Shown piece after piece: positions 8,594 to 17,582 of a stretch of 51,033 nt of DNA. Every line of letters begins with the position of its first letter. The first letter of the stretch is position 1. Position numbers and translations under genes: made by a program. The notes beneath the pieces were generated by a model. The model saw nothing but the letters and a program-made list of their open reading frames with translations, made no database searches and was not told the origin of the DNA. Origin of the DNA: an uncultured Lachnospiraceae bacterium (GTDB lineage Bacteria; Bacillota; Clostridia; Lachnospirales; Lachnospiraceae); NCBI GenBank assembly GCA_949740725.1, contig CATJIO010000076.1, positions 1 through 51,033 on the forward strand, read 5' to 3'.

Positions 8594-9469
8594 TTGAAAA
8601 TGGATATGCAGCCAATTCGCTGGAACTTTGCAGATGACCGGAAGGTCTTTCGAACTGTACAGGATAAGGGGGCTCCCTACCTGTCCTTCCGGGTTTTGGA
8701 GGAGACAGGGCTGGTGGCAAATGGATTTTCCACCCGTATGGGAGGAGCCAGCACAGGGATATTCGCCACCATGAATTTTTCCTACAGCCGGGAGGATGAC
8801 CCGGAACATGTTCTGGAAAACTATACCAGGATGGCCCATGCCCTGGGCGTGGAGCGGGATCGGATGGTGGTGTCTTACCAGACCCACACCACGAATGTGC
8901 GGCTGGTAACGGAAGAGGATGCGGGGAAGGGGGTTATCCGGGAGCGGGATTACCGGGATGTGGATGGGCTGATCTGTGATATTCCCGGGATTACCTTGGT
9001 AACCTTTTACGCGGACTGCGTCCCCCTATACTTTGTGGATCGGAGAAACCAGGCTATCGGGCTGAGCCATTCCGGATGGCGGGGCACAGTGAACCGGATG
9101 GGGGCGCAGACGCTGAAGGCCATGGAGGCGGCCTTCGGCACCCGGCCGGAGGATGTAATCGCCTGCGTAGGCCCCAGCATCTGCAGAGACTGTTATGAGG
9201 TAGGGGAAGAGGTGGCGGAGGCCTTCCAAAACGCGTTTTCCCTGGCTGACTGGAAAGAGATTTGTCAGGAGAATGGAAAGCCAGGAAAGTATCAGCTGGA
9301 TCTGTGGAAGGCCAATGAGATTGTCCTAAAGGAAGCTGGCGTGCCCGAAAGCCAGATCACCATTACCAACCTCTGTACCCTCTGCAACCACCAATACCTG
9401 TTTTCTCACCGGAAAAGCGGGGAAAAGCGGGGAAACCTGGCAGCGTTCCTGGGGCTTTGGGCAGATTAG
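8594..9469 (+). CDS. pgeF: Peptidoglycan editing factor PgeF (laccase-domain, YfiH family)
   Basis: PgeF family proteins were long annotated as polyphenol oxidases; in E. coli the protein removes wrong residues from peptidoglycan precursors. The zinc-site motifs are present: LSHSGWRGT (His), CVGPSICRDCYEVG (Cys) and a further His in the YQTHTTNV segment. The likely start is TTG at 8594, seven bases after GGAGG (8582-8586), giving 291 residues; GTG 8588 is too close to the ribosome site and ATG 8600 rather far. Near the 3' end the 10-base unit GGAAAAGCGG is repeated twice (9411-9430). The gene ends convergently with the PRPP synthetase gene. Confidence 0.92.
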   Translation: MKMDMQPIRWNFADDRKVFRTVQDKGAPYLSFRVLEETGLVANGFSTRMGGASTGIFATMNFSYSREDDPEHVLENYTRMAHALGVERDRMVVSYQTHTTNVRLVTEEDAGKGVIRERDYRDVDGLICDIPGITLVTFYADCVPLYFVDRRNQAIGLSHSGWRGTVNRMGAQTLKAMEAAFGTRPEDVIACVGPSICRDCYEVGEEVAEAFQNAFSLADWKEICQENGKPGKYQLDLWKANEIVLKEAGVPESQITITNLCTLCNHQYLFSHRKSGEKRGNLAAFLGLWAD

Positions 9470-9476
9470 GTGAAAC

Positions 9477-9524
9477 GGGTTTTCTCAAGATAAGGCGGCT
9501 ATAGGGGCGGTATAGAGAGAACCC
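9477..9524. other. Convergent intergenic hairpin, weak terminator candidate
   Basis: GGGTTTTCTC (9477-9486) and GAGAGAACCC (9514-9523) can pair with one mismatch between the convergent ends of pgeF and prs. Neither strand has a good T run after it, so termination here is possible but not convincing. Confidence 0.35.
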
Positions 9525-10733
9525 TTACCGGATCACCTGATAGTAATTATATCCATCCCCATGGTAATTTTGTATCAGCTTTTGTATCTTTTCCGTGGGA
9601 GAGAGCGCCGCTCCGATGGGCACATCATGATTAAAGGAATTAATAATCGCCGCCAGATATTTGCTCATATCCGCCTCGATGTACCAGGCTCTGGTCAGCA
9701 GCTGGGCAGGACGGTAGTTCAGATTAGTGGTAATCACGTAATCGATATACCCTTTCTCATAGAAATGGTCAAACTGCTCCAGGCCGCTGGTAAACAGGCC
9801 GAAGGTACAGCAGACGATCACCTTGGCGGCCTTCCGTTCCTTAAGCTCCTTGGCCGTATCCAGCATGCTTTCTCCAGAGGAAATCATATCGTCAATAATT
9901 AAAACCGTCTTTCCCTCCACCGAGGTTCCTAAAAATTCATGGGCTACAATGGGGTTCCGGCCGTTGACAATTCGGGAATAGTCCCGGCGCTTATAAAACA
10001 TGCCCATGTCCACCCCAAGATTATTAGCCAGGTACACGGCGCGGTTCATGGCGCCTTCATCAGGGCTGATGATCATCAGGTGGTCTTTATCAATCCGAAG
10101 CTCCTTATCATGGCGGAACAGGGCCTTGACAAACTGGTATGTAGGCATAAAATTGTCAAAGCCATTTAAGGGAATGGCGTTCTGCACTCTGGGGTCATGG
10201 GCGTCGAAGGTAATGATATTGCTGACGCCCATGGAGACCAGCTCCTGGAGCGCCATGGCGCAGTCCAGGGACTCCCGCTTAGAGCGCTTGTGCTGTCGGC
10301 TCTCATAGAGAAAGGGCATGATCACATTTACCCGGTGGGCCGTGGCGGCACAGGCGCCGATCAGCCGCTTCAAATCCTGGTAATGATCGTCTGGGGACAT
10401 GTGGTTTACATTGCCGCTTACTTTATAGGTAAGGCTGTAATTGGTCACATCCACCATAGCAAAGATATCTGCTCCGCGGACTGACTCATGGATCACCGCC
10501 TTGGCCTCTCCGCTGCCGAAGCGGGGACAGTGACAGTTTAGAAGGTACGAATCGACATCGTAGCCCCGGTAATGCAGGTCTGCTTTCCGGCGGATTAATT
10601 CTTGGGTGTCATTTCTGCGGAAATCAACAATGTGGTCGTTTACCTTTTGGGCAAAGGGCTCAATGCTTTCCAATGCTGCGACCTTTAAGGGCGCTACGGG
10701 CAGGGAATCATTAAATACATAATTATTTGCCAT
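9525..10733 (-). CDS. prs: Ribose-phosphate pyrophosphokinase (PRPP synthetase)
   Basis: It makes phosphoribosyl pyrophosphate from ribose 5-phosphate and ATP, feeding purine, pyrimidine, His and Trp synthesis. At 402 residues it is longer than the classical enzyme (about 315) and belongs to the longer clostridial type. Visible motifs are MPFLYESRQHKRSKRESL (ATP/ribose loop), ITFDAHDPRVQNA, SPDEGAMNRA and the PRPP-binding loop VLIIDDMISSGES. The start at 10733 has GGAGGAG on the - strand nearby, and a TTGACG-18-TATAAA promoter lies upstream. It is the only - strand gene in the first 20 kb. Confidence 0.9.
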   Translation of the reverse strand: MANNYVFNDSLPVAPLKVAALESIEPFAQKVNDHIVDFRRNDTQELIRRKADLHYRGYDVDSYLLNCHCPRFGSGEAKAVIHESVRGADIFAMVDVTNYSLTYKVSGNVNHMSPDDHYQDLKRLIGACAATAHRVNVIMPFLYESRQHKRSKRESLDCAMALQELVSMGVSNIITFDAHDPRVQNAIPLNGFDNFMPTYQFVKALFRHDKELRIDKDHLMIISPDEGAMNRAVYLANNLGVDMGMFYKRRDYSRIVNGRNPIVAHEFLGTSVEGKTVLIIDDMISSGESMLDTAKELKERKAAKVIVCCTFGLFTSGLEQFDHFYEKGYIDYVITTNLNYRPAQLLTRAWYIEADMSKYLAAIINSFNHDVPIGAALSPTEKIQKLIQNYHGDGYNYYQVIR

Positions 10734-10781
10734 ATTGGCGGCTCCTCCGTTCTTGTGGCTAAAGATTGTCCTTACTTCCTT

Positions 10782-10811
10782 TTTATATCATTTTCTGACG
10801 ATTGCCGTCAA
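10782..10811 (-). promoter_or_regulatory. Promoter of prs
   Basis: On the - strand, TTGACG (10806-10811) is separated by 18 bases from TATAAA (10782-10787). It is a good sigma-A type match, about 50 bases before the prs start codon. Confidence 0.65.
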
Positions 10812-10951
10812 TAGGTTTCTCAGATTTTATTTTCCTTCCTTAAATCAAAGCTGTATTTTCCCCGTGATTAATATAAAATTTTTCTTGGCAGCAAATGCCG
10901 GTCGTGTATTCTTTTGTCCGGATTTACAACCATTCCTATCGGATTTTTGAA

Positions 10952-10980
10952 TTAACATCCCCCTTTCCCTCTGGTAAAAT
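10952..10980 (+). promoter_or_regulatory. Promoter of the carbohydrate ABC operon
   Basis: TTAACA (10952-10957), a 17-base spacer and TAAAAT (10975-10980), with TG one base before the -10 element (extended -10). The leader to the first gene is about 85 bases. The extended -10 and imperfect -35 fit a promoter that may need an activator. Confidence 0.6.
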
Positions 10981-11073
10981 AAAGACACTTAAGGGAAGCT
11001 TCCACGATACATTTGATTCATCCGGGGAATCATATCGAGTAAAGGGACAAAATACAGAAAGGAATGGAGCATT

Positions 11074-12522
11074 ATGAAGAAACGAATCGCAATTATCCTA
11101 GCATTAGCTGTATCTGCATCCGCCCTTACAGCGGGCTGCGGGAATTCGAAGAAACCAGCTGAGCCGGTGAGCACAAGCGGCGGAGCCGGAGAGGCCTCCG
11201 GGAAGAGTTCTGAGGCAGCACCTTCAGAAGGGAACCGTACCGGGGAAGAATCCCAGGAAAAGGCCGGGGATCCCATGGCGGCGGTCACCGATGACGGCAC
11301 AGAGAAGACCATCACCTATTGGCATACCTTCACCGAGGGCGCCCGGAAGGACTATATTGACCAGATGGTAGCGGACTACATGGAAGCCCACCCCAATGTT
11401 ACCGTAAATGTGGAGGTATACCCCTGGAATGTATTTACGCAGAAATGGACAGCGGGCCTTGCGGCCGGGGCTCTTCCCGATGTAAGCAGCGTGAATCCGG
11501 ATAATCTTTTTGCTATCCAGCAGGCTGGGGCAGTCCTTCCCATGAACCCGCTGATCGACGCTGTAGGAGAAGACTATTTTTTGAAAAAGCCCTTGGACAA
11601 TTTTACCTATGATGAGGTTATCCTGGGAATTCCCTATTACCTTCACTCCTATGTGATGTGGTATCGGAAGGATGTGCTGAAAGAGAAGGACCTGGAGGTC
11701 CCGAAAAACTGGGATGAGCTGTTGGCTGCGGTGAAGGCTATCGCCGATCCCCCGAACCAGTATGGTTTCACCATTGCCATGTCCAAGAATGACCAGATGT
11801 GCGCTCAGCTTCTCAGCTGCTTTGCCAAAGCAGAGGGGGCGGCGCTGATCACCGAGGATAATCAGGGCAATCTGACGGATCCCAAAGTGGTGAAAGCTCT
11901 CCAACTGATGGCAGACTTATATAAGGCCGGATCCCCGGAGGGTTCCATTAATTACGGCCTGTCTGAGCAGAATGACGTGTTCTTCCAGGGAAAATCCACC
12001 TTTGCCTTCGGCTCTGGCTTCCACATCAACGGGGTAAAGCAGAATTCGCCAGAGCTGTTAGATAAGATTGCAGCGGTTCCCTTTATGGGGCCGGAGGGAG
12101 AAACCCTTGGGGATACGGCCTTTGTCATCGGCCTTATGGGCTGGAATCAGACAGAATATCCGGAAACTGTGTATGATTTTATCCGTTTCCATTTCGAGAA
12201 TGAGCGCTATATCGAGTTCCTTCATCTGATACCCGGAGGACAGCTTCCGGCCACCACAGAGGTAGCCAATTCAGAAGAATTTTTTGACAACGACACCATC
12301 CGTCAGTTTCAGGATGAGATTCAGTACATTCAGCAAGGCATTGAAAAGGGAACCTTCATTGGCATGGACTTTGGTCTTACCCCTGCGGCGGCAGCGCTGA
12401 CCAGCCAGGGCATTATCGAGGAATGCCTTCAGGATATGGTGCTGAACAATACTCCTGCAGAGGAGGCGGCGAAGAAGGCCAATGAGAAATTAAACGCAGC
12501 GATTCAGATTCTGATGGAATAG
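11074..12522 (+). CDS. Carbohydrate ABC transporter substrate-binding lipoprotein (family 1)
   Basis: The 482-residue protein is an extracellular solute-binding protein of the MalE/UgpB type. It has a lipoprotein signal with lipobox LTAGC and lipidated C22, then a Ser/Glu/Gly-rich linker (about 25-75) that tethers the binding domain to the membrane. The mature domain begins at ITYWHTFTEGARKDYIDQMV, typical of sugar-binding members. It is first in a run of eight same-strand genes ending at 20872 and is followed 22 bases later by the permeases. The sugar cannot be named; no specific binding residues are diagnostic by eye. Confidence 0.9.
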   Translation: MKKRIAIILALAVSASALTAGCGNSKKPAEPVSTSGGAGEASGKSSEAAPSEGNRTGEESQEKAGDPMAAVTDDGTEKTITYWHTFTEGARKDYIDQMVADYMEAHPNVTVNVEVYPWNVFTQKWTAGLAAGALPDVSSVNPDNLFAIQQAGAVLPMNPLIDAVGEDYFLKKPLDNFTYDEVILGIPYYLHSYVMWYRKDVLKEKDLEVPKNWDELLAAVKAIADPPNQYGFTIAMSKNDQMCAQLLSCFAKAEGAALITEDNQGNLTDPKVVKALQLMADLYKAGSPEGSINYGLSEQNDVFFQGKSTFAFGSGFHINGVKQNSPELLDKIAAVPFMGPEGETLGDTAFVIGLMGWNQTEYPETVYDFIRFHFENERYIEFLHLIPGGQLPATTEVANSEEFFDNDTIRQFQDEIQYIQQGIEKGTFIGMDFGLTPAAAALTSQGIIEECLQDMVLNNTPAEEAAKKANEKLNAAIQILME

Positions 12523-12544
12523 CAGGAAGGGCAGGAGAGACAGT

Positions 12545-13435
12545 ATGATCAAAAAATTTGTCAACCGCCATATGTGTGGGGTATTCATTGCGCCAGCATG
12601 TTTGGTTACCGTACTGCTTCTGGCGTATCCCATCTGCATCAGCATTTTTTATAGCTTTACTAATAAAAGCCTTTTGGGAAAACCGCTGAAATTTGTAGGC
12701 CTCAGTAATTATCAGGCGGTACTGTCGAATCCGGAGTTTTATCAGGCTTTGTGGAATACCATTGTCTACACCGTGATTTCCCTATCCCTGCAACTGCTTT
12801 TGGGGTTCCTGCTTGCCCTCGCCCTGAACCGGATTACCCGGTTTCAGGGCCTGTTCCGCACACTGATTTTGATTCCCTGGGCATTTCCTATGATCATTGT
12901 CACCTTTACCTGGTCCTACCTGTTAAATGACCTGTACGGGATTGTCAATGGGAAGCTGCTGCAGTGGGGGCTTATCGCCCGGCCTATCCAATTTTTGGCA
13001 GATCCCAGGTTTGCCATGATCACGGTCAGCCTGGTGAATGTGTGGTTTGGGGTGCCGCTATTTGCCGTAAATATCTTGGCCAGCCTTCAGACTATCCCAA
13101 AGGATCTCTATGAGGCGGCACAGATAGACGGGGCCAGCGCTCTTATGCGCTTCCGCTTTATCACCCTTCCCTTTGTGCGGGTGATCGCGGGGCTTCTGAT
13201 TATCCTGCGGACCATATGGATTTTTAACAGCTTTGACCTAATCTTTTTAATGACCGGCGGAGGACCGGGGACGTCCACTGTGACCGTTCCCATATTCGCC
13301 TACCGTATGGGGTGGACCCTCTATTCCCTGGGACGGTCCTCAGCAGTGACAATTCTCCTCCTCCTATTTTTGGCGGGGGCCTGTTTCCTCTATTTTCGGA
13401 TTTTAGATCGTTGGGAAAAGGAGGTGAGCCAGTGA
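12545..13435 (+). CDS. Carbohydrate ABC transporter permease, MalF/UgpA type
   Basis: A 296-residue inner-membrane protein with six predicted membrane spans. The EAA loop that docks on the ATPase is visible as YEAAQIDGASALMRFRFITLP. The N-terminal segment VNRHMCGVFIAPACLVTVLL and the late GGGPGTST motif are typical of the first permease of sugar importers. The ATG at 12545 has AGGAGA at 12533-12538. Its stop overlaps the GTG start of the second permease, which implies coupled translation and a heterodimer. Confidence 0.92.
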   Translation: MIKKFVNRHMCGVFIAPACLVTVLLLAYPICISIFYSFTNKSLLGKPLKFVGLSNYQAVLSNPEFYQALWNTIVYTVISLSLQLLLGFLLALALNRITRFQGLFRTLILIPWAFPMIIVTFTWSYLLNDLYGIVNGKLLQWGLIARPIQFLADPRFAMITVSLVNVWFGVPLFAVNILASLQTIPKDLYEAAQIDGASALMRFRFITLPFVRVIAGLLIILRTIWIFNSFDLIFLMTGGGPGTSTVTVPIFAYRMGWTLYSLGRSSAVTILLLLFLAGACFLYFRILDRWEKEVSQ

Positions 13436-14253
13436 AGAAAGGCTTGATTGCATCTTACCTGATTTTGATCATTGCGTCCATATTTGCAGCTGGACCACTG
13501 CTGATCGTTATCTGTGCTTCTTTTAAAGGGCAGTATGAGATTGTATCCAATACAGCATCCCTGCTGCCGAAGGTGTTTTCCCTTTACTGGTATCGGGATC
13601 TGCTGGAGAAGACGGATTTCCTGATTTATGTGAGAAACAGCCTGTGCTATTCTCTGCTGTCCACCATCCTTGGGATGGTGATCTCCTCCCTGGCCGCCTA
13701 CGCCATCACCCGGCTGGGGGGAAAGAAGCAGAAGCAATTAACCAGGGTGATTGTAATGACCTATATGTTTCCGCCTATTCTGCTGGCCATCCCCTACTTT
13801 ATCCTGGTATCCAATCTGGGACTGGCAAATTCCCTCCCCGGGCTCTTGCTGGCCTACATGTCCTTTACGGTTCCTTTTTGCACCTATCTTCTGGTCAGCT
13901 ATTTCCGGACAGTTCCTGTGGAGATCGAGGACGCAGCCAGGATCGACGGGCTGACCAGGCCGGGGGTATTCCTCCATATCGCCCTGCCTCTGGTGGCGCC
14001 GGGGCTGGTGGCCACTGGGATTTTCGCCTTTATCAATGCCTGGAATGAGTTTCTCTACTCTCTGCTGATTATCAGCAGTGGAAGCCGGCAGACCGTGTCG
14101 GTGGGGCTTTATTCTATTAAGGGCGGGATGGAGACGCTGCAGTGGGGGGATATGATGGCGGCCTCGGTGCTTGTGGTGATTCCCTCTATCCTGTTTTTCT
14201 CCTTGATTCAGAAGCGGATAGCCGGAGGGCTGACCGCGGGGGCGGATCGGTAG
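13432..14253 (+). CDS. Carbohydrate ABC transporter permease, MalG/UgpE type
   Basis: Second permease, 273 residues, about six membrane spans. The EAA loop reads IEDAARIDGLTRPGVFLHIA and the C-terminal part has AFINAWNEFLYSLLII, a MalG-type signature. I choose GTG 13432 with AAGGAGGTGA at 13418-13427; an upstream in-frame extension to 13312 would lie within the first permease. No ATP-binding subunit is encoded in the operon, so a shared MsmX/MsiK-like ATPase elsewhere in the genome is expected, as known for many Firmicute sugar importers. Confidence 0.92.
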   Translation: MKKGLIASYLILIIASIFAAGPLLIVICASFKGQYEIVSNTASLLPKVFSLYWYRDLLEKTDFLIYVRNSLCYSLLSTILGMVISSLAAYAITRLGGKKQKQLTRVIVMTYMFPPILLAIPYFILVSNLGLANSLPGLLLAYMSFTVPFCTYLLVSYFRTVPVEIEDAARIDGLTRPGVFLHIALPLVAPGLVATGIFAFINAWNEFLYSLLIISSGSRQTVSVGLYSIKGGMETLQWGDMMAASVLVVIPSILFFSLIQKRIAGGLTAGADR

Positions 14254-14315
14254 GTATGGATGGTGAGCTGCGGACAGCGGCAAGAGAAGGAATGGACAGA
14301 AAGGAAGATTTGGAA

Positions 14316-15494
14316 ATGAAGGAGAGGATTGGCTATGGAATCGTGGGCTGCGGATATTCCGGGGGAATCCACGGGGAAAATATAACTAAGCTGCCTGGGG
14401 CCAGGCTGGCAGCTGTCTGGGATGTGGATCCGGAACGGACAGCGTGTTTTGCCAGAGACTACGGGGCAGAACCGGCAAGCAGCCTGGAACAGCTGTGCGA
14501 GCATCCAGAGGTAGATGCTTTGCTGATCACCACGCCCAATCACCGTCACGTACAGCCAGCAGTGATGGGGGCAGAGAAAGGAAAGCATATTTTCTGTGAA
14601 AAGCCAGTGGCCTTAAGCTTTTCGGATACAAAGAAGATGCTTCAGGCGGCCAGGGATAACCAAGTGCACTTTTTCGCTGCCCACACCACCAATTTTATCC
14701 CGGGGGTACAGGCAGCCAAGCGCCTGTTGCTGGAGGGCGCCATCGGTCGTCTTCTGGTGATTGAGGCGGTACATACAGACTGGGCTGGTCCACAGAGGGA
14801 AGTGGGCTGGAAGCAGAAAAAGGCGTTGTCCGGCGGGCATCTCTACCACCATATGCACGAGGCAGAACTAATCTGCCAGCTGGCTGGCCTGCCCCAAAGG
14901 GTGTACGCCCTGGGAAGGAATCTGGCCCACTTTGGGCCGGGTTTTGGGGATGAGGAGGACGTGATGATGCTTTTGATGGATTTTCCTACAGCGCCTCCAG
15001 TCCAGCAGATGGGGATCCCCGGGATACTGGCAAGCCTTACTATAGGCTCGGCTTTCCATCAGGGAGATCATTTTGTGAAGATCCAGGGGGAAAAAGGAGG
15101 AATTCGCCTGGACTTTAAAGAATCGCGTATTTTGGTGGAGCTTGCGGGGGAGAAGGGCAGGATGGTTACGAAACAATTTCCTCTCCATGAAACGGAGGAA
15201 GAGGATCAGGAGCGAAGAGAAGGATACCAGAAAAACCGATTTGACGCGGGAAAGGGTTTCGGGAAACCGGGGATGAAGACCTCTGGCTGGATGCAATCTA
15301 TATTTGCATCGGAACTTGCTGCCTTCCACCAGCTGTTAAGGCGGGGAGAGATCCGGCCGGAATATCGCTCCCTCGTTGATGGGACGGCGGCTCTCCGGTG
15401 TATGAAACTGTTGGATAGCGCCATGGAATCCATAGAGAGGCAGGGGCCGGTGCTTCTGAGCTGGGAGGGAGGGGAGGAAGAGAATGGAAAATAA
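14316..15494 (+). CDS. Gfo/Idh/MocA family oxidoreductase (first of three)
   Basis: NAD(P)-dependent sugar or polyol dehydrogenase family. The Rossmann motif IVGCGYSGGIHG lies at residues 10-20 and the family motif HIFCEKPVAL, with the catalytic-region lysine, near residue 95. SGGHLYHHMHEAELI in the C-terminal domain supplies the usual active-site histidines. I start at ATG 14316, eight bases after AAGGAAG (14301-14307), for 392 residues; earlier in-frame ATGs at 14256 and 14292 have poorer sites. It is closely similar in layout to the third oxidoreductase at 16438, suggesting an old tandem duplication. The reaction (for example inositol- or keto-sugar-like oxidation) is not determinable. Confidence 0.88.
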   Translation: MKERIGYGIVGCGYSGGIHGENITKLPGARLAAVWDVDPERTACFARDYGAEPASSLEQLCEHPEVDALLITTPNHRHVQPAVMGAEKGKHIFCEKPVALSFSDTKKMLQAARDNQVHFFAAHTTNFIPGVQAAKRLLLEGAIGRLLVIEAVHTDWAGPQREVGWKQKKALSGGHLYHHMHEAELICQLAGLPQRVYALGRNLAHFGPGFGDEEDVMMLLMDFPTAPPVQQMGIPGILASLTIGSAFHQGDHFVKIQGEKGGIRLDFKESRILVELAGEKGRMVTKQFPLHETEEEDQERREGYQKNRFDAGKGFGKPGMKTSGWMQSIFASELAAFHQLLRRGEIRPEYRSLVDGTAALRCMKLLDSAMESIERQGPVLLSWEGGEEENGK

Positions 15495-16395
15495 AAGCAA
15501 GCCCTTGGGGATCATTGGATTGGATTCCTCCCACGCAGTGGAGTTTTCACGGATTTTAAACGGGGTGGAGGAGCCTTTCCATATCTCAGGACATCCAGTG
15601 GTTGCCGCCTGTACTGGGGAGCGGTCAGAGGATTTTGACATGAGCTGCCAACGGATGGAGCCCTTTACGAAAGCAGTGACTGAGAACTGGGGGGTAAAGC
15701 TTTGTCCAGATATTCCCAGTGTGATGGAGCAGGTGGAAGGAGTTTTTCTTGAGCAGGTGGATGCCAGGAAGCGGGTAGAGCAGTTTGAAGCAATCGCTTC
15801 TTTTGGCAAGCCAGTATTTGTGGATAAGCCATTTGCCTTAAGCAGTAAGGATTGCCGGAGGATGATTTCTCTGGCAGAGGAAAAGGGAATTCCCCTTCTT
15901 TCCGCCTCTGCTCTTCGGTTTGCAGACAGTCTGACGGAAGCGTTGAGCGCATGCAAAGATCAGCCGATTTATGGCGGGGATTTTTTCGGGCCAATGCCGT
16001 TTACCCCTACCCAGCCTGGGTATTTCTGGTACGGCGTCCATATGGCGGACATGCTGTACCGGGTCATGGGAAGAGGCTGCCGCAGCGTGAGGGCGGTGCA
16101 CACGGAGCAGGCGGATGTGATTACTGCAGTCTGGAAAGACGGACGTCTGGGAACCATAAGGGGAATACGCCGGGGCTGCCAGGGCTTTGGCGGCGCTATT
16201 TTTTGCGGAGATAGCTATATTCCGGTGGATGTATCCAGGGATAAGCGGGGATACTATGAAAGCCTTTTGGAGGAGGTGATCCGGATGTTTGATTGTGGCG
16301 TAAGCCCTGTAAGCCTTCTGGAGCTGGAGGAGTTGATCCGCTTCCTGGAGGCGGCGAATGAGAGCATGGAGACAGGAAGAGAAACGCTGCTTTAA
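15484..16395 (+). CDS. Divergent Gfo/Idh/MocA-like oxidoreductase (second of three)
   Basis: The 303-residue protein overlaps the previous gene by 11 bases. Its N-terminus reads LGIIGLDSSHAVEF, so the classical GxGxxG nucleotide loop is replaced by GLDSSH, and the EKP motif appears as VDKPFAL near residue 115, keeping the lysine. The C-terminal domain is short and has GVHMADMLYRVMG, where a histidine replaces the usual segment. It belongs to a distinct subfamily of the fold; whether it binds NAD(P) is uncertain. It probably acts on the same pathway as its two neighbours. Confidence 0.8.
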   Translation: MENKSKPLGIIGLDSSHAVEFSRILNGVEEPFHISGHPVVAACTGERSEDFDMSCQRMEPFTKAVTENWGVKLCPDIPSVMEQVEGVFLEQVDARKRVEQFEAIASFGKPVFVDKPFALSSKDCRRMISLAEEKGIPLLSASALRFADSLTEALSACKDQPIYGGDFFGPMPFTPTQPGYFWYGVHMADMLYRVMGRGCRSVRAVHTEQADVITAVWKDGRLGTIRGIRRGCQGFGGAIFCGDSYIPVDVSRDKRGYYESLLEEVIRMFDCGVSPVSLLELEELIRFLEAANESMETGRETLL

Positions 16396-16437
16396 TGAGT
16401 TTAGAAAAGCCTGAAGAGAGAATGGGAGGAAAGAGAT

Positions 16438-17526
16438 ATGGTGCGGATCGGCGTGCTGGGCTGTGGGTATTTTGGAGCAGAATTTGCCCGGGCGGTAAAG
16501 GAGATGGAGGAGGCAGAGCTGGTGTCGGTGTACAGCCCGGGAACAGGGGCCGGACTTGTCAGCAGGGAATTAGGCTGCGAGCGGGCGGGAAGTATACAGG
16601 AAATGATGGAGGATGGAAGGATTCAAGCTGTGATTGTGGCTACGCCGAATTACCTTCACCATGAGCATGTACTTATGGGGGCGGAGGCGGGAAAGCACAT
16701 TTTCTGCGAAAAGCCTTTTGCCCTGGATCTGGAGGATGCCAGGGAGATGGTAAAGGCCTGCAAGACGGCCGGTATCACGTTGATGGTGGGGCACATTATG
16801 CACTTCTACCCAGGAATATGGAAGCTGAAGGCCATGATTGATGGAGGAGAGTTTGGCAAGCTTTTGTCTATGCATATCCAGCGGACCGGGTGGGAGAAAC
16901 GTAAGGACAAGGTAAGCTGGAAAAAGATGCAGGATCAGTCTGGAGGACATCTGTTCCACCACATTCATGAGCTGGATCTCCTCCAGTGGATGATAGGGGT
17001 TCCGGAAGAGATCTATGGCACAGGAGGAAATCTGGGACATCAGGGATCCGGCTTTGGAGACGAGGACGATGTGCTCCTGTTAACTGCCCGTCTTCCCGGG
17101 GACGCGGTGGCCTCCATGGAGTATGGATCCGGGTTCCGGACAGGGAACCATATGATTCGGGTGAATGGCAGCCTGGCTGGCGCGGTGATCGACTTTCAGG
17201 CAGCCCAGATCCGGATCTTTCGGGATGAGGGTGAGGAAAGGCTCTCTCTGTTTGAGGACGAGGAGAGCGAGACGGCCATCCGGCAGCTGTTTCAGCGGAC
17301 AGATGGCGGGATTTCCTACGGAAGCCCAGGGGAGAGACCGCCGCAGTATATCCTGTCTGCCCTGAGAAAGGAGCTGGAGCTGTTTGTCCAGGTGATCCAG
17401 GGAGAAGCTATCCCCCATGGCTATGAAGACTTATTTGACGGGACCTCAGCAGTCCGCTCTGTGGAAATCGCCCAGATGGGACTTCGCTCCAGGCAGGAGG
17501 GACGGCCAGTTGTCCGAAGCTGTTAA
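16438..17526 (+). CDS. Gfo/Idh/MocA family oxidoreductase (third of three)
   Basis: 362 residues with Rossmann motif LGCGYFGAEFA (from residue 7) and HIFCEKPFAL near residue 88. The segment SGGHLFHHIHELDLLQWMIG aligns by eye with that of the first oxidoreductase, and GSGFGDEDDVLLL with its GPGFGDEEDVMML, so the two are paralogues with different C-terminal ends. GGGAGGAAAGAG immediately before the ATG at 16438 is the ribosome site. It ends 56 bases before the histidine kinase gene. Confidence 0.9.
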   Translation: MVRIGVLGCGYFGAEFARAVKEMEEAELVSVYSPGTGAGLVSRELGCERAGSIQEMMEDGRIQAVIVATPNYLHHEHVLMGAEAGKHIFCEKPFALDLEDAREMVKACKTAGITLMVGHIMHFYPGIWKLKAMIDGGEFGKLLSMHIQRTGWEKRKDKVSWKKMQDQSGGHLFHHIHELDLLQWMIGVPEEIYGTGGNLGHQGSGFGDEDDVLLLTARLPGDAVASMEYGSGFRTGNHMIRVNGSLAGAVIDFQAAQIRIFRDEGEERLSLFEDEESETAIRQLFQRTDGGISYGSPGERPPQYILSALRKELELFVQVIQGEAIPHGYEDLFDGTSAVRSVEIAQMGLRSRQEGRPVVRSC

Positions 17527-17582
17527 ATTATAGGGGCGAAGATGGGAAATGATGTTAAAGGGATAACGCAATCGATTGAGAG

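Larger units (their letters stand above)
10734..11073. other. Divergent intergenic region between prs and the sugar operon
   Basis: These 340 bases hold two divergent promoters, listed separately, and no gene that I can support. An imperfectly spaced inverted repeat, TGATTC and GAATCA around 11016-11034, lies between the operon promoter and the binding-protein gene and could be a regulator site; this is weak. Confidence 0.5.

Noticed and set aside
8162-8887. Antisense ORF of 241 codons over the YraN and pgeF region
   Set aside because: The + strand frames have strong motifs; the antisense frame has none.
9411-9435. Tandem 10-base repeat GGAAAAGCGG near the end of pgeF
   Set aside because: Two copies only, and the reading frame is intact. 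A unit change would shift the frame, but there is no sign of phase variation.
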